Assembly: GCA_902798285.1 (NCBI GenBank)
Contig: CADBVZ010000003.1
Span: 1-41,817, forward strand
Source: an uncultured Prevotella sp.
Lineage (GTDB): Bacteria; Bacteroidota; Bacteroidia; Bacteroidales; Bacteroidaceae
DNA: 41,817 nt
Direction: 5' to 3'
Position numbers and translations under genes: made by a program. Shown here one piece after another: positions 1-10,000 of the stretch. Position 1 is the first letter of the stretch, and each line of letters opens with the position of its first letter. The notes beneath the pieces were generated by a model. The model did not search any database and was not told where the DNA came from. It worked only from the letters and a program-made list of their open reading frames with translations.

Positions 1-89
1 ATGGCAAGAAGCGTACGTACCAGGAGAAGATTCCGATTTCTTCGTTCGCCGTTGCCACGGCGACAGAGGGTAACCCCTCTGGAGATTAA
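1..89 (+). CDS. 3' end of an HU-type DNA-binding protein (partial)
   Basis: An open frame runs in from the left edge (codons starting at base 3) and stops at TAA 87-89, giving 28 residues that end in FAVATATEGNPSGD. The KRTYQEKIPISSFAVAT stretch followed by a short Gly/Asn/Pro tail resembles my memory of C-termini of the Bacteroidota HU-like DNA-binding proteins. The smalltalk-like peptide just downstream is typically found next to such genes, which supports the call. The stop codon lies in the first unit of a heptad repeat. Only the tail is visible, so the family assignment is an inference. Confidence 0.45.
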   Translation, partial: GKKRTYQEKIPISSFAVATATEGNPSGD

Positions 90-125
90 GAGGTGAGAGG
101 TGAGGGGTTAGAGGTGAGAGAATAG
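84..125. repeat. Heptanucleotide repeat array, GAGGTGA type
   Basis: Six consecutive 7-base units in one register: GATTAAG, AGGTGAG twice, GGGTTAG, AGGTGAG, AGAATAG. The array contains the stop codon of the upstream gene. The same type recurs inside uvrA (4583-4610) and at its 3' end (5034-5068). Confidence 0.75.
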
Positions 126-194
126 CTGGCGAAGCCATTGCTCAAGCCTCCCCCACTCCCTCCTAGTTATTAACCATTCAAAAAGCAAACTACT

Positions 195-296
195 ATGAGC
201 AAGAAGGAAACCGCAAAGTTTATCGTGCAGTTGATTGCATCTATAGCAACCGCTATTCTGACTGCACTGGGCGCCACATCGTGCGTCGGAGCGTAA
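195..296 (+). CDS. Smalltalk-like small protein (33 aa)
   Basis: ATG 195-197 to TAA 294-296 encodes 33 residues: a charged start (MSKKETAK), one hydrophobic helix of about 20 residues (FIVQLIASIATAILTALG), then ATSCVGA. This matches the pattern of the Bacteroidota smalltalk family: very short, a single hydrophobic segment, a TSC ending, and a position just downstream of an HU-type gene. The cellular role of the family is not established to my knowledge. The Cys near the C-terminus resembles a lipobox, but no mature protein would follow it, so I do not call this a lipoprotein. The peptidoglycan amidase gene often seen next in such clusters is absent here; a REP-like repeat follows. Confidence 0.7.
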   Translation: MSKKETAKFIVQLIASIATAILTALGATSCVGA

Positions 297-311
297 CGGC
301 CCAAAGGGCCG

Positions 312-413
312 CAAATGACAAGGGGACAGGGCCCAGTCAGAGTTATCGAAAACGATAACCATGACATAGGGACCTGTCCCCTGTGTCATTTAGGGACCTG
401 GCCCCGTTGGCAT
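312..413. repeat. REP-like compound inverted repeat
   Basis: The left arm at 313-334 (ATGACAAGGGGACAGG core) is an imperfect inverted copy of 369-391 (CCTGTCCCCTGTGTCATTT). Between them GTTATCG and CGATAAC form a perfect 7-bp hairpin with an AAAA loop (342-359). The right half, 361-389, is itself palindromic, and a degraded third copy (GGGACCTGGCCCC) follows to 413. Nested GGGGACAGG palindromes of this kind resemble REP/BIME elements mobilised by REP-associated tyrosine transposases. No such transposase is in the window, so that link is an inference. Confidence 0.65.
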
Positions 414-463
414 TTGTTCCGCAAAGGTTTTCGTGGATTTTTAACGTTATATGTATTAAATCA

Positions 464-495
464 TTTGGAGGATTCGATTTTTTTTCCTACTTTTG
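464..495 (+). promoter_or_regulatory. Bacteroidota promoter for uxaB
   Basis: TTTG at 464-467, a 20-base spacer, then TACTTTTG at 488-495 matches the -33/-7 consensus. Transcription should begin near 500, giving a leader of about 145 bases before the uxaB start at 647. Confidence 0.7.
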
Positions 496-510
496 CAGCG
501 GCATAAAGCA

Positions 511-537
511 ATTGAAAATTGAAAATTGAAATTGAAG
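511..537. repeat. Heptad array, ATTGAAA type, in the uxaB leader
   Basis: Units ATTGAAA, ATTGAAA, a shortened ATTGAA and ATTGAAG lie just downstream of the predicted transcription start. The same unit forms the array between addA and addB and, inverted, arrays at 27309 and 36702. Confidence 0.75.
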
Positions 538-646
538 GTCGCGATTAAGTGAGAACAGAGCCAAGCTTGCTTGAGCTATGTCGAACGTGAGCGAGCTCGA
601 TGTGAAACATCAAGATTGAAAGTATTAATTTAAAACATATTTAAAA
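538..646 (+). other. Rest of the uxaB leader, with small hairpins
   Basis: No gene was seen. The stretch holds AAGC/GCTT (around 575) and GATGT/ACATC (599-603 with 607-611) dyads in a block that looks like a dispersed repeat. No recognisable riboswitch fold was found by eye. Confidence 0.4.
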
Positions 647-2086
647 ATGAAACCGCTAAACAAACAATTTGCTCCTAAGAGCGTGATGCCTGAAAAGGTG
701 ATTCAGTTCGGTGAAGGTAACTTCCTCCGTGCATTCGTAGATTGGATTATCTGGAATATGGACCAGAAGACCGATTTCAACGGCAGTGTGGTAGTAGTAC
801 AGCCCATTGAGAAGGGTATGGTGGACTGGTTGAACGCTCAGGACTGCTTGTACCATGTGAACCTGCAGGGTCGTGAGAACGGCAAGCCCGTGAACACCCT
901 CGAGCGTATCGACGTGATCAGCCGCGCGCTGAACCCCTATACTCAGAACGCTGCCTTCATGGCTCTGGCCGATCAGCCCGAGATTCGTTTCGTGATCTCG
1001 AACACCACTGAGGCCGGTATCGCCTTCGACCCCAGCTGTAAGTTGGAGGATGCTCCCGCCAGCAGCTATCCCGGTAAGCTGGTACAGCTGCTGTATCGCC
1101 GCTATCAGACGTTCAACGGCGACAAGACCAAGGGACTGATTATCTTCCCCTGCGAGCTGATTTTCCTGAACGGCCACGTGCTGAAGGATTGCATCTATAA
1201 GTATATCGACCTGTGGAAGCTGGGCGAGGACTTCAAGAAGTGGTTCGAGGAGGCTTGCGGCGTTTACGCTACTCTCGTGGACCGTATCGTACCGGGATTC
1301 CCCCGCAAGGAGATTGCCGAGATTCAGGAGAAGATTTCTTACCGCGACAACCTGGTGGTTCAGGCCGAGAACTTCCACCTCTGGGTGATCGAGGCTCCAA
1401 GAGAGGTGGCCAAGGAGTTCCCCGCCGACAAGGCTGGTCTGCACGTACTCTTCGTGCCTTCAGAGGAGCCTTACCACAAGCGTAAGGTAACGCTGCTGAA
1501 CGGCCCGCACACCGTGCTGAGTCCTGTGGCTTTCCTGAGCGGTGTGAACATCGTACGCGACGCCTGCAACCATCCCGTCATCTCGAAGTATATCCACAAG
1601 GTGCAGTTCGACGAGCTGATGCAGACACTCGACCTGCCGATGGACGAGCTGGAGAAGTTTGCCGGCGACGTGCTGGAGCGCTTCGACAACCCATACGTAG
1701 ACCATCAGGTGACGAGCATCATGCTGAACTCATTCCCGAAGTTCCAGGCTCGCGACCTGCCCGGTGTGAAGACTTACCTGGAGCGCAAGGGCGAGCTGCC
1801 TAAGGGCTTGGTATTCGGTCTGGCTGCCATCATTACCTATTATAAAGGTGGTAAGCGCGAGGACGGCACCGAGATTGTGCCCAACGACGACCAGAAGATC
1901 ATGGATCTGCTGAAGCAGCTGTGGGCTACCGGCGACACTCAGATTGTAACTGTAGGTGTGCTGGGTGCCGAGGCTATCTGGGGTGAGGACCTGAACAAGA
2001 TTCCTGGACTGGCCGCTATGGTGAAGCAGGATCTCGACCTCATCAAGAGCGTAGGCATGCTGGAAGCGGTGAAGAGTATTCTATGA
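647..2086 (+). CDS. uxaB: Tagaturonate reductase (altronate oxidoreductase)
   Basis: 479 residues, a normal length for the mannitol-dehydrogenase-like polyol dehydrogenases. The family reduces D-tagaturonate to D-altronate with NADH in cytosolic galacturonate breakdown. The N-terminal Rossmann entry FGEGNFLR (residues 21-28) binds the nucleotide. The catalytic signature K-x4-N-G-x-H is at K280, N285 and H288, in [14 protein letters not shown]. Mannonate or mannitol oxidoreductases share this fold, but length and overall sequence favour UxaB. The gene has its own promoter (464-495). No uxaA or uxaC lies next to it, so any pectin or galacturonate regulon must be completed elsewhere. A perfect 25-bp inverted repeat follows. 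Confidence 0.88.
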   Translation: MKPLNKQFAPKSVMPEKVIQFGEGNFLRAFVDWIIWNMDQKTDFNGSVVVVQPIEKGMVDWLNAQDCLYHVNLQGRENGKPVNTLERIDVISRALNPYTQNAAFMALADQPEIRFVISNTTEAGIAFDPSCKLEDAPASSYPGKLVQLLYRRYQTFNGDKTKGLIIFPCELIFLNGHVLKDCIYKYIDLWKLGEDFKKWFEEACGVYATLVDRIVPGFPRKEIAEIQEKISYRDNLVVQAENFHLWVIEAPREVAKEFPADKAGLHVLFVPSEEPYHKRKVTLLNGPHTVLSPVAFLSGVNIVRDACNHPVISKYIHKVQFDELMQTLDLPMDELEKFAGDVLERFDNPYVDHQVTSIMLNSFPKFQARDLPGVKTYLERKGELPKGLVFGLAAIITYYKGGKREDGTEIVPNDDQKIMDLLKQLWATGDTQIVTVGVLGAEAIWGEDLNKIPGLAAMVKQDLDLIKSVGMLEAVKSIL

Positions 2087-2092
2087 TTATTC

Positions 2093-2195
2093 AACACAGA
2101 GATACAGAGACACAGAGTTTTTAATCGTTTAGAGGAAAAGGGATTATGGGAGGAGAGCAAAAAGAAAGACCTCTGTGTCTCTGTATCTCTGTGTT
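2093..2195. repeat. Perfect 25-bp inverted repeat built of 8-base units
   Basis: The left arm 2093-2117 (CACAGAGA-type units repeating every 8 bases) is exactly complementary to the right arm 2171-2195 (CTCTGTGT-type units), with a 53-base spacer. It fills the gap between uxaB and uvrA and would fold into a long RNA stem. It could be a mobile MITE-like element or act as a terminator or processing site. No U-tract follows, so simple intrinsic termination is unlikely. Confidence 0.8.
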
Positions 2196-2215
2196 TAAAA
2201 TAAAAAGAAACAAAT

Positions 2216-5065
2216 GTGAGCGACGCGATAGAAATTAAGGGGGCGAGGGTCAATAATCTGAAGAACATTGACGTAAAGATACCCCGAAACCAATTCGTAG
2301 TGATTGCCGGAGTCAGTGGCTCCGGCAAATCATCGTTGGCCTTCGACACTTTGTATGCCGAGGGCCAACGGCGTTATGTAGAGTCGCTCTCGAGCTACGC
2401 CCGACAGTTCCTGGGCAGGATGAACAAACCCGAGTGTGACTTCATACGCGGCATACCGCCTGCCATAGCGATAGAGCAAAAGGTGATATCGAGGAATCCA
2501 CGCAGTACGGTGGGCACCTCGACGGAGATATACGAGTATCTCCGTTTGCTTTACGCGCGCATAGGGCGCACGTACTCACCCGTAAGCGGACAGGAGGTGA
2601 AGAAGCACTCAACCGAGGACGTGGTGCAGAAGATGCTGGAGTACTCGAAGGGTACGCGATTCGTGGTGATGGCACCCATCCATCTGGCCGAAGGGCGCAC
2701 CATGGAGCAGCAGCTGAAGACGTATCAGTTGGAGGGGTATGCCCGCATCTACGTGAAGGGCGATTTCAAGCGGATAGATGAATATCTGGAGGCTGGCGAC
2801 ATTCAGCAGGAGGACATTTTCCTGGTGATAGACCGCATGAGCGTGGACGATTCGAAAGATGTGATAGCGCGACTGGTGGACTCGGCAGAGACGGCCTTCT
2901 TTGAGGGTCACGGCGAGCTGAGACTGCTATTCCCGCCCACCATCTTCTACGACTTCTCGATGAAGTTCGAGGCCGACGGCATGACCTTCGAGGAACCATC
3001 GGACCAGATGTTCTCGTTCAACTCGCCAGCAGGTGCCTGTCCCGAGTGTCAGGGTTTCGGCAAGATCATGGGCATCGACGAAAAGCTGGTGATTCCCAAT
3101 ACCACGCTGAGCGTGTACGACGGCTGCGTGGTGTGCTGGCACGGCGAGAAGATGGGCGAATGGAAGGAGTGGTTCTGCAGGCATGCGGCTAACGACGACT
3201 TCCCCATATTTGAGCCTTACATGAACCTGACGCAGCAGCAGAAGGACTGGCTGTGGCACGGACTGCCCAGCGACAAAGGCCAGAAGGAGCGCCCGTGTAT
3301 TGACTTCTTCTTCGACATGGTGAAGGAGAATCAGTACAAGATACAATACCGCGTGATGCTGGCACGATACAGGGGAAAGACCACATGCCCCGTATGTCAC
3401 GGCACGCGCCTGAAGCCCGAAGCCGACTACGTGAAGATAGGCGGCAGGAGCATTACCGACCTGGTACAGATGCCGGTGGTGAGACTGAAGGAATGGTTCG
3501 ACCGACTGGAGTTGGAACCACACGACGCTGAGGTGGGCAAGCGACTGCTGAAGGAGATTACCAGCCGCCTGCAGTTCCTGCTCGACGTGGGACTGGGTTA
3601 TCTGACGCTGAACCGACTCTCGAACACGCTCTCGGGCGGTGAGAGTCAGCGCATCAACCTCTGTACCTCGCTGGGCAGTTCGCTGGTAGGTTCGCTCTAC
3701 ATTCTCGACGAGCCCAGCATTGGTCTCCACTCGAGGGATACCGACCGACTGATTCATGTATTGAAGGAACTGCAATCGCTGGGCAACACGGTGGTAGTGG
3801 TGGAGCACGATGAGGAGATCATGCGTGCTGCCGACCATCTGATAGACATCGGTCCCGACGCAGGACGTCTGGGGGGAGAGATTGTGTTTGATGGCGATGC
3901 GAAAGAAATCGCCCAAAGCTCGCTGAAAAAATACCCCAGGAGTTATACGGTGAAGTATCTTACAGGAGCCGAGACGATTCCTGTGCCGACGAGCCGCAGG
4001 CCCTGGAACCGCCATATAGACATTAAGGGAGCCAGGATGAACAACCTGAGAGGCATTGACGTGAAGATACCGCTGAACGTGATGACGGTAGTGACGGGTG
4101 TGTCGGGCTCGGGTAAGTCGAGCCTGATCAAGGGTATCCTCTACCCTGCCCTGAAGCGCAGACTCGGCGAGGTGAACGATGCGCCTGGAGAGTTCCTTGG
4201 ACTGGAGGGCGACATAGACGCCATACGCCACGTGGAGTTCATAGACCAGAACCCCATAGGCAAGAGCACCCGCTCGAATCCTGCCACCTACGTGAAGGCC
4301 TACGACGCCATTCGCGAACTTTATGCCGAACAGCCGCTGGCCCAGCAGATGGGCTTTACGCCGCAGTACTTCTCGTTTAACACCGATGGTGGTCGTTGCG
4401 ATGAGTGTAAGGGTGCGGGTGTGATAACGGTGGAGATGCAGTTTATGGCCGACATTGTGCTGGAGTGTGAGGCGTGTCACGGACACCGATTCAAGCACGA
4501 TATTCTGGACGTACGCTACGAGGGTAAGAACATCGACGACGTGCTGAATATGACGATATCGGAAGCCATTGGCTTCTTTAGTGGTGAGGGGCGAGAGGTT
4601 AGAGGTGAGAGAAATGTTCAGGCACAGCTATGCAGGACGATCGTGAAGCGGCTGAAGACGCTGGAGGATGTGGGACTGGGATACATCAAACTGGGACAGA
4701 ACTCATCGACCCTCTCGGGTGGTGAGAACCAGCGCGTGAAACTGGCCTACTTCATAGGTCAGGAGAAGCAGGAGCCCACACTCTTCATCTTCGACGAGCC
4801 GACAACGGGACTGCACTTCCACGATATCAGCCGATTGCTGCATGCCTTCGATGCACTCATAGCCCGTGGGCACTCCATACTCATCATTGAGCACAACATG
4901 GAGATTATCAAGGTGGCCGACCACGTGATAGACCTAGGGCCCGATGGTGGTGACAAGGGCGGCGCACTCGTCATAGCGGGAACGCCCGAGGAGGTGGCGA
5001 AATGCGAAGTCAGTCTCACAGGTAAATACCTGAGAGAGAAGCTAGAAGCTAGAGGTGAGAGGTGA
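2216..5065 (+). CDS. uvrA: Excinuclease ABC subunit A
   Basis: 949 residues, full length. UvrA is the damage-scanning ATPase of nucleotide excision repair. Two ABC modules are seen: Walker [10 protein letters not shown] near residue 32, signature LSGGESQR near 472 and DEPSIGLH near 497; then GVSGSGKSS near 628, LSGGENQR near 832 and DEPTTGLH near 860. The second zinc module is intact (CDEC near 728, CEAC near 751). In the first, only one Cys pair (CPEC near 275) is clear; the partner pair expected upstream is not visible, which I believe is common in this phylum. The start is GTG 2216, because the nearby ATG 2214 reads straight into TGA. A heptad repeat has been absorbed near residue 790, and another encodes the C-terminal LEARGER and stop. 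The 3' end overlaps the next gene by 11 bases. Confidence 0.95.
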   Translation: MSDAIEIKGARVNNLKNIDVKIPRNQFVVIAGVSGSGKSSLAFDTLYAEGQRRYVESLSSYARQFLGRMNKPECDFIRGIPPAIAIEQKVISRNPRSTVGTSTEIYEYLRLLYARIGRTYSPVSGQEVKKHSTEDVVQKMLEYSKGTRFVVMAPIHLAEGRTMEQQLKTYQLEGYARIYVKGDFKRIDEYLEAGDIQQEDIFLVIDRMSVDDSKDVIARLVDSAETAFFEGHGELRLLFPPTIFYDFSMKFEADGMTFEEPSDQMFSFNSPAGACPECQGFGKIMGIDEKLVIPNTTLSVYDGCVVCWHGEKMGEWKEWFCRHAANDDFPIFEPYMNLTQQQKDWLWHGLPSDKGQKERPCIDFFFDMVKENQYKIQYRVMLARYRGKTTCPVCHGTRLKPEADYVKIGGRSITDLVQMPVVRLKEWFDRLELEPHDAEVGKRLLKEITSRLQFLLDVGLGYLTLNRLSNTLSGGESQRINLCTSLGSSLVGSLYILDEPSIGLHSRDTDRLIHVLKELQSLGNTVVVVEHDEEIMRAADHLIDIGPDAGRLGGEIVFDGDAKEIAQSSLKKYPRSYTVKYLTGAETIPVPTSRRPWNRHIDIKGARMNNLRGIDVKIPLNVMTVVTGVSGSGKSSLIKGILYPALKRRLGEVNDAPGEFLGLEGDIDAIRHVEFIDQNPIGKSTRSNPATYVKAYDAIRELYAEQPLAQQMGFTPQYFSFNTDGGRCDECKGAGVITVEMQFMADIVLECEACHGHRFKHDILDVRYEGKNIDDVLNMTISEAIGFFSGEGREVRGERNVQAQLCRTIVKRLKTLEDVGLGYIKLGQNSSTLSGGENQRVKLAYFIGQEKQEPTLFIFDEPTTGLHFHDISRLLHAFDALIARGHSILIIEHNMEIIKVADHVIDLGPDGGDKGGALVIAGTPEEVAKCEVSLTGKYLREKLEARGER
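4583..4610. repeat. Heptad array inside the uvrA reading frame
   Basis: Units GGTGAGG, GGCGAGA, GGTTAGA, GGTGAGA, translated as GEGREVRGE between the conserved UvrA blocks ISEAIGFF and [10 protein letters not shown]. In unit 2 the in-frame codon is CGA; the usual TGA of this unit would be an in-frame stop. Confidence 0.8.
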
Positions 5066-5068
5066 GAA
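5034..5068. repeat. Heptad array across the uvrA stop and next start
   Basis: Five units (GAGAGAA, GCTAGAA, GCTAGAG, GTGAGAG, GTGAGAA) encode the last residues and TGA stop (5063-5065) of uvrA. They also contain the GTG (5055) that can start the following gene. Confidence 0.78.
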
Positions 5069-7082
5069 CATTAAATCATTACTTCTTTTGGGCTTGCTGA
5101 TAGGTATGCCTGTTGAAGGGCTGGCGAAGAAACAGAAAAAATCTTCGCAGATTCTGCAGCGTATATACGACTACCAGAAAGCCAACAATAGTGACATCGA
5201 TTCGCTGGAGGACCGCGTGTATGCCAAATTCCGATTCAACGTAGAGAAGCGCAACATCTTCCTGCAGTTTATCCCCTCGATGTATCCCATAGCCAAAGAC
5301 CCCAGGGAGTATATCCGCGAATCGTATACCAAGGTACTGTTCCAGGATTCACATAACTACGATATCGAGAATCAGGTGGTGAGCAGCACCATCAGGAGGA
5401 ACCGCAGGGCTATGTCGCCCCTACTCGACTACATGACGCCCAACATTTACGACGTGGCGCTATACGAGGGACACATGCTGTCGCCCTTTAACCACCACAA
5501 CAAGCGTTACTACCGCTTTACGGATAAGCGATTGAACGATTCCACCTCATGGCTGGAGTTCAAGCCGAAGTTCTACAACACGCAGCTGCTGAACGGATAC
5601 GCCCTCGTAGAGACAGCCACGGGTCGCATCATCATGACGATGCTGAATGGTGAGTATGACATGATATCATTCCGCACCAACATAGAACAAGGCAACGAGG
5701 GCGGACGCTCGCTGATGCCGAAACGCATCAGCACCGTGGGCACATTCCGCTTCATGGGCAACAGGATATCGACGGTATTCGATGCCGACTACGACATCGA
5801 CAGCACGCTGCCCGAGGATTCGGACTCGCTACCCTGCAGGGAGGTGATGGAACAGATACGTCCGATGCCGCTGTCGATCAAAGACCAGGAGATTTACGCT
5901 GCCTACGATGCCCAGCAGAAGGCCGACTCATTGAAGAACGACACCACACCGCAGAAGAAGGGATTCTGGAAGAAATTCCTCTTCGACACCATCGGCGATA
6001 ACCTCATTACGCCCATTGAGGCTGAATCGCATGATGCATCCATCAGTCTGTCGCCCATCATCAATCCCCTCTACTTGAGTTACAGCGACAGCCGAGGATG
6101 GAGATACAAGATGAAGCTGAGGACACGCTATGCCTTTAATAAATACCGTTACATCACGCTGAACCCCACCTTCGGTTACAACTTCAAGCAGCAGCAGTTC
6201 TACTTCACGGCGCCACTGCGAGTGACCTACAACCCGAAGCGCAACGGTTATGCCGAGTTGGTTTGGGGTAACGGCCAACCCATCAGTAACGCGAGTGTGA
6301 AGGATATGCTCAGCGAAATACATCAGGACACGATAGACTTCGACAAGACCGACATCGATAAGTTTAAGGATAACTATCTGCAGGTGTTTAACAACATCAT
6401 GCTCTTCGACTGGCTCGACATTGAGACGGGTATCGTATACCACCACCGTAGAGCCATCGAGAAAGCCTTGTTGAGAGAGTACGACATGCCCGTGACATAC
6501 CGAAGCTTTGCACCCGTGCTGGGACTGAAGTTCCTGCCCTGGCTCAATCGCGGACCACTGATAGCCATCGACTATGAGCGCGCCATTAAGGGTGTGCTGG
6601 GATCGAACCTGGCCTACGAGCGCTGGGAGCTCGACGCCCAGTGGAAAAAGAAGATTCCAGGACTGCGCGTGCTGAACCTGAGGGCTGGCTGCGGATTCTA
6701 TACCGCCACCGAGAAGTACTTTGTGGACTATGAGAACTTCCGCGACGAGAACCTGCCTGAGGGATGGGACGACGACTGGAGCGGAGACTTCCAGCTGCTG
6801 AGCGGCAGAGAGTACAACCGATCGAGTTATTACATTCGCGGCAACATATCGTACGAGTCGCCCATGTTGTTCGCCACATGGATTCCCTATCTGGGCAAGT
6901 TTATCGAGAAAGAGCGCTTCTATCTGAGTGGCGTGCAACTGGAGCGCTCACGATTCTATTCAGAAATAGGCTACGGCTTTACCAACCGGTATATCTCGGT
7001 GGGCGCCTTTGCCAGTTTCCGTAACACCCGCTTCGACCGATTCGGTGTGGAGGTAGATATTGAACTATTTAAACGATGGTAA
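5055..7082 (+). CDS. DUF5686-like outer-membrane barrel protein
   Basis: 675 residues. A short hydrophobic N-terminus (SLLLLGLLIGMPVEGLA) looks like a signal peptide. The middle contains a PF-x4-RYYRF-type motif near residue 150 and a PKFYNTQLLNGYALVE strand pattern. The second half is rich in alternating aromatic strands and ends in a terminal aromatic (FKRW), as expected of an outer-membrane beta-barrel. This resembles the Bacteroidota DUF5686 family but lacks its usual N-terminal carboxypeptidase-regulatory domain; the function is unknown. The GTG start at 5055 lies in a heptad array and overlaps uvrA by 11 bases; an internal TTG is an alternative. It overlaps the addA start by 7 bases, implying translational coupling. 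Confidence 0.55.
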   Translation: MRGENIKSLLLLGLLIGMPVEGLAKKQKKSSQILQRIYDYQKANNSDIDSLEDRVYAKFRFNVEKRNIFLQFIPSMYPIAKDPREYIRESYTKVLFQDSHNYDIENQVVSSTIRRNRRAMSPLLDYMTPNIYDVALYEGHMLSPFNHHNKRYYRFTDKRLNDSTSWLEFKPKFYNTQLLNGYALVETATGRIIMTMLNGEYDMISFRTNIEQGNEGGRSLMPKRISTVGTFRFMGNRISTVFDADYDIDSTLPEDSDSLPCREVMEQIRPMPLSIKDQEIYAAYDAQQKADSLKNDTTPQKKGFWKKFLFDTIGDNLITPIEAESHDASISLSPIINPLYLSYSDSRGWRYKMKLRTRYAFNKYRYITLNPTFGYNFKQQQFYFTAPLRVTYNPKRNGYAELVWGNGQPISNASVKDMLSEIHQDTIDFDKTDIDKFKDNYLQVFNNIMLFDWLDIETGIVYHHRRAIEKALLREYDMPVTYRSFAPVLGLKFLPWLNRGPLIAIDYERAIKGVLGSNLAYERWELDAQWKKKIPGLRVLNLRAGCGFYTATEKYFVDYENFRDENLPEGWDDDWSGDFQLLSGREYNRSSYYIRGNISYESPMLFATWIPYLGKFIEKERFYLSGVQLERSRFYSEIGYGFTNRYISVGAFASFRNTRFDRFGVEVDIELFKRW

Positions 7083-10000
7083 AACCACTGACAGTATATA
7101 AGGCAAGTGCCGGAAGCGGCAAGACATTCACGCTTGCCACAGAATACATTCGTTTGCTCGTGGAGAATCCGCAGAGCTATCGCACCATTCTGGCCGTTAC
7201 CTTCACAAACAAGGCGACGGAGGAGATGAAGATGCGCATACTGAGTCAGCTGTATGGCATCGCCCACCAGTTGCCCGACTCGGAGGGCTACTTGAAAGCC
7301 ATTGAGGAGCGCACGGGCTATAAGCCGCAGTTGATCAGTGAGCGGGCGGCTACGGCTCTCACCAACCTGCTACACAACTACAACTATTTCCGCGTAGAGA
7401 CCATCGACACCTTTTTCCAGAGTGTGCTTCGCAATATGGCTCGCGAACTGGACCTCACCACGAACCTGCGCATCGGTCTGAACGACACGCAGGTGGAGGA
7501 ACTGGCGGTAGACCAACTGATCAGCGATCTGACAACCACAGACATTCTGTTGCAATGGATCCTGAAGTACATCATGGAGAACATTCAAGACGATAAATCA
7601 TGGAATGTCATCTCGCAGATCAAGACCTTCGGGCGAAACATTTTCCGCGATGAATACAAGGCGGTTTGTCAGCAGTTGGAGCAGAAGATGGCCGAGCCAG
7701 GATTCTTCGACGACTACACACGGAGTCTGCGCGAGGTGAGGAAAGCGGCTGAAGACCGCATGAAGGAAATCGGCGAGAGTTTCTTCGATGCGCTGGAAGG
7801 CGAGAGTCTGACGGTAGACGATCTGGCCAATAAGAGCAGAGGCATAGCCAGCTTCTTCCAGAAACTGAGGAACGGCGTGTTCGACCCAAGTATTGAGAAC
7901 GCAACGGTGGCCAACTGTCTGGGGAATCCTGAGAAATGGTGCGCCAAGACGCATCCTCAGCACGACTATATCGTAGCGCTGGCGGAGAGTATGCTGGGCG
8001 ACATACTGCGCTTTGCTGTAGAAGAGCGCCCGAAGCAATGGAAACTCTACAAGAGTGCCGACCTCACGCTGAAACACCTGAACCAGTTGCGACTGCTGAA
8101 TCATATCGAGACGAAAGTGCACGAACTGAATGCCGGCGCCAACAGATTCCTATTGAGCGATACACAGCAGTTGCTACACTCGCTGATTGGTGAAAGCGAC
8201 TCGCCCTTTATCTTCGAGAAGATCGGTACGCAGATAGAGCATGTGATGATAGATGAATTCCAGGACACATCGACCGTACAGTGGCAGAACTTCAAGGTAT
8301 TGCTCTCGGAGGCGATGAGTCATGAGGACACCTCGAACCTCGTGGTGGGCGACGTGAAGCAGAGCATCTATCGCTGGCGCTCGGGCGACTGGCGACTGCT
8401 GAATGATATAGAGCGCCAATTCTCGGCACTACAGATAGAGACACGTAATCTGGGTACGAACTATCGCTCGGAAAGAAGGGTGATAGCCTTCAACAACGCC
8501 TTCTTCCATCATGCGGCGGAACTGGAATATCAGTCGCAGGAAGAACTGAGCAAGACGGAGGCTGAACAGCTGAAGAAGGCTTATGCCGACGTGGAGCAAC
8601 AGGTGCCCGAGAAACGGAAACAGGAAGGCATGATTGACATCAGGCTGCTGCCCGCCGATGAGTATCAGGAGAATGTGCTCAGCCACACGGAGGAGACCAT
8701 CCGGGAACTGATGAGCAAGGGGGCCAGCCAGCGTGACATAGCCATACTGGTGCGCACCAATTCGCTGATACCCATCATAGCCACTTACTTCATGGAGCAC
8801 ATGAAAGAGGTGAGCATTGTGAGCGACGAGGCGTTCCGTCTGGATGCCTCGAGTGCGGTATGCTTGCTGGTACACGCCCTGAGACTTATTGTGCATCCTG
8901 ACGACCGACTGACGAAGGCTGCGATCGTAAAGACCTGGCAGTGTGATATTCAGGAGAATGCAAAAGCTGACGAAGAACTGCTGTTGGCTGATAACGACCT
9001 TGACGCCCTATTGCCTGAAGAGTATGTGGGGCACTTTGAGGAGTTGCTCACACTACCGCTCTATGAACTCTGCGAGCGACTCTACGCCATCTTCGAGTTA
9101 GAGCGCATCGAGGGGCAAGGGGCTTATCTCTGTGCCTTCTACGATCATTTGACCGACTTCGTGAGCGAGAATACTTCCGACATTGACAGTTTCCTGACGG
9201 AATGGGATGAGACCATCAGCGGCAAGACCATTCAGAGCGACGAGACGAATGGCATCCGACTGATATCCATCCATAAATCGAAGGGACTGGAGTATGACCA
9301 TGTGATATGTCCCTTCTGTGACTGGCAATTAGAGAAGACGGGCAATGTGCTTTGGTGCCGTCCTACAGAGGCGCCCTTCAACGATCTTCCCATCGCGCCC
9401 ATCGACTATAGTCAGAAGCACATGATGGGGACGATCTATGAAAGCGACTATCTGCAGGAACACTTGCAGAACACCGTTGACAATCTGAACCTGCTCTACG
9501 TAGCGTTTACGAGAGCCTGTAAGAGTCTCACGGTGATAGGTAAGCGAGGTGCCAAGAGTACGCGCTCCGCACTCATCGAGCAATGTCTGCCGCTGGTGGC
9601 AAAAAGTCTGCCGGAGGCTACGCTCGAAGGTCTTCAGGACGAGAAGGGAGAACTGCACTTCAGCTATGGCGAAATCAACATCAAGCCCGAGGTGGTCGAC
9701 CTGTTCCATCAGCCCACAACGAATCCCTTCCTGCAGCCATCGGCGCCTGTGGGAGTAAAGGTGGAGACATTTGAAAGCAAGGTGGACTTCAAGCAGAGTA
9801 ATCGCAGCAAGGCCTTCCTGGAGGGCGACGACGAGGAGAATCAGCAGCACAGGAATTATATCCAGACGGGTAGTATTCTGCATGAGGTTTTCTCGACCAT
9901 CCGCACAACCGCCGATATACCTGAAGCCCTGCAGCGTTTGCAGTTTGAGGGTGTGCTCTACGATGAGCAGATAACGGCTGAGCGCATTACCACGATGCTG

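Noticed and set aside
315-506. Possible 63-residue protein on the plus strand
   Set aside because: It reads through the REP-like palindromes and the uxaB promoter, and its composition is not protein-like.
2214-2216. ATG as the uvrA start
   Set aside because: It is followed at once by TGA in that frame; the GTG at 2216 is in frame with the conserved N-terminus.
2927-4498. 523-residue open frame opposite uvrA
   Set aside because: Antisense shadow of a well-conserved gene; no recognisable domain and no start context.
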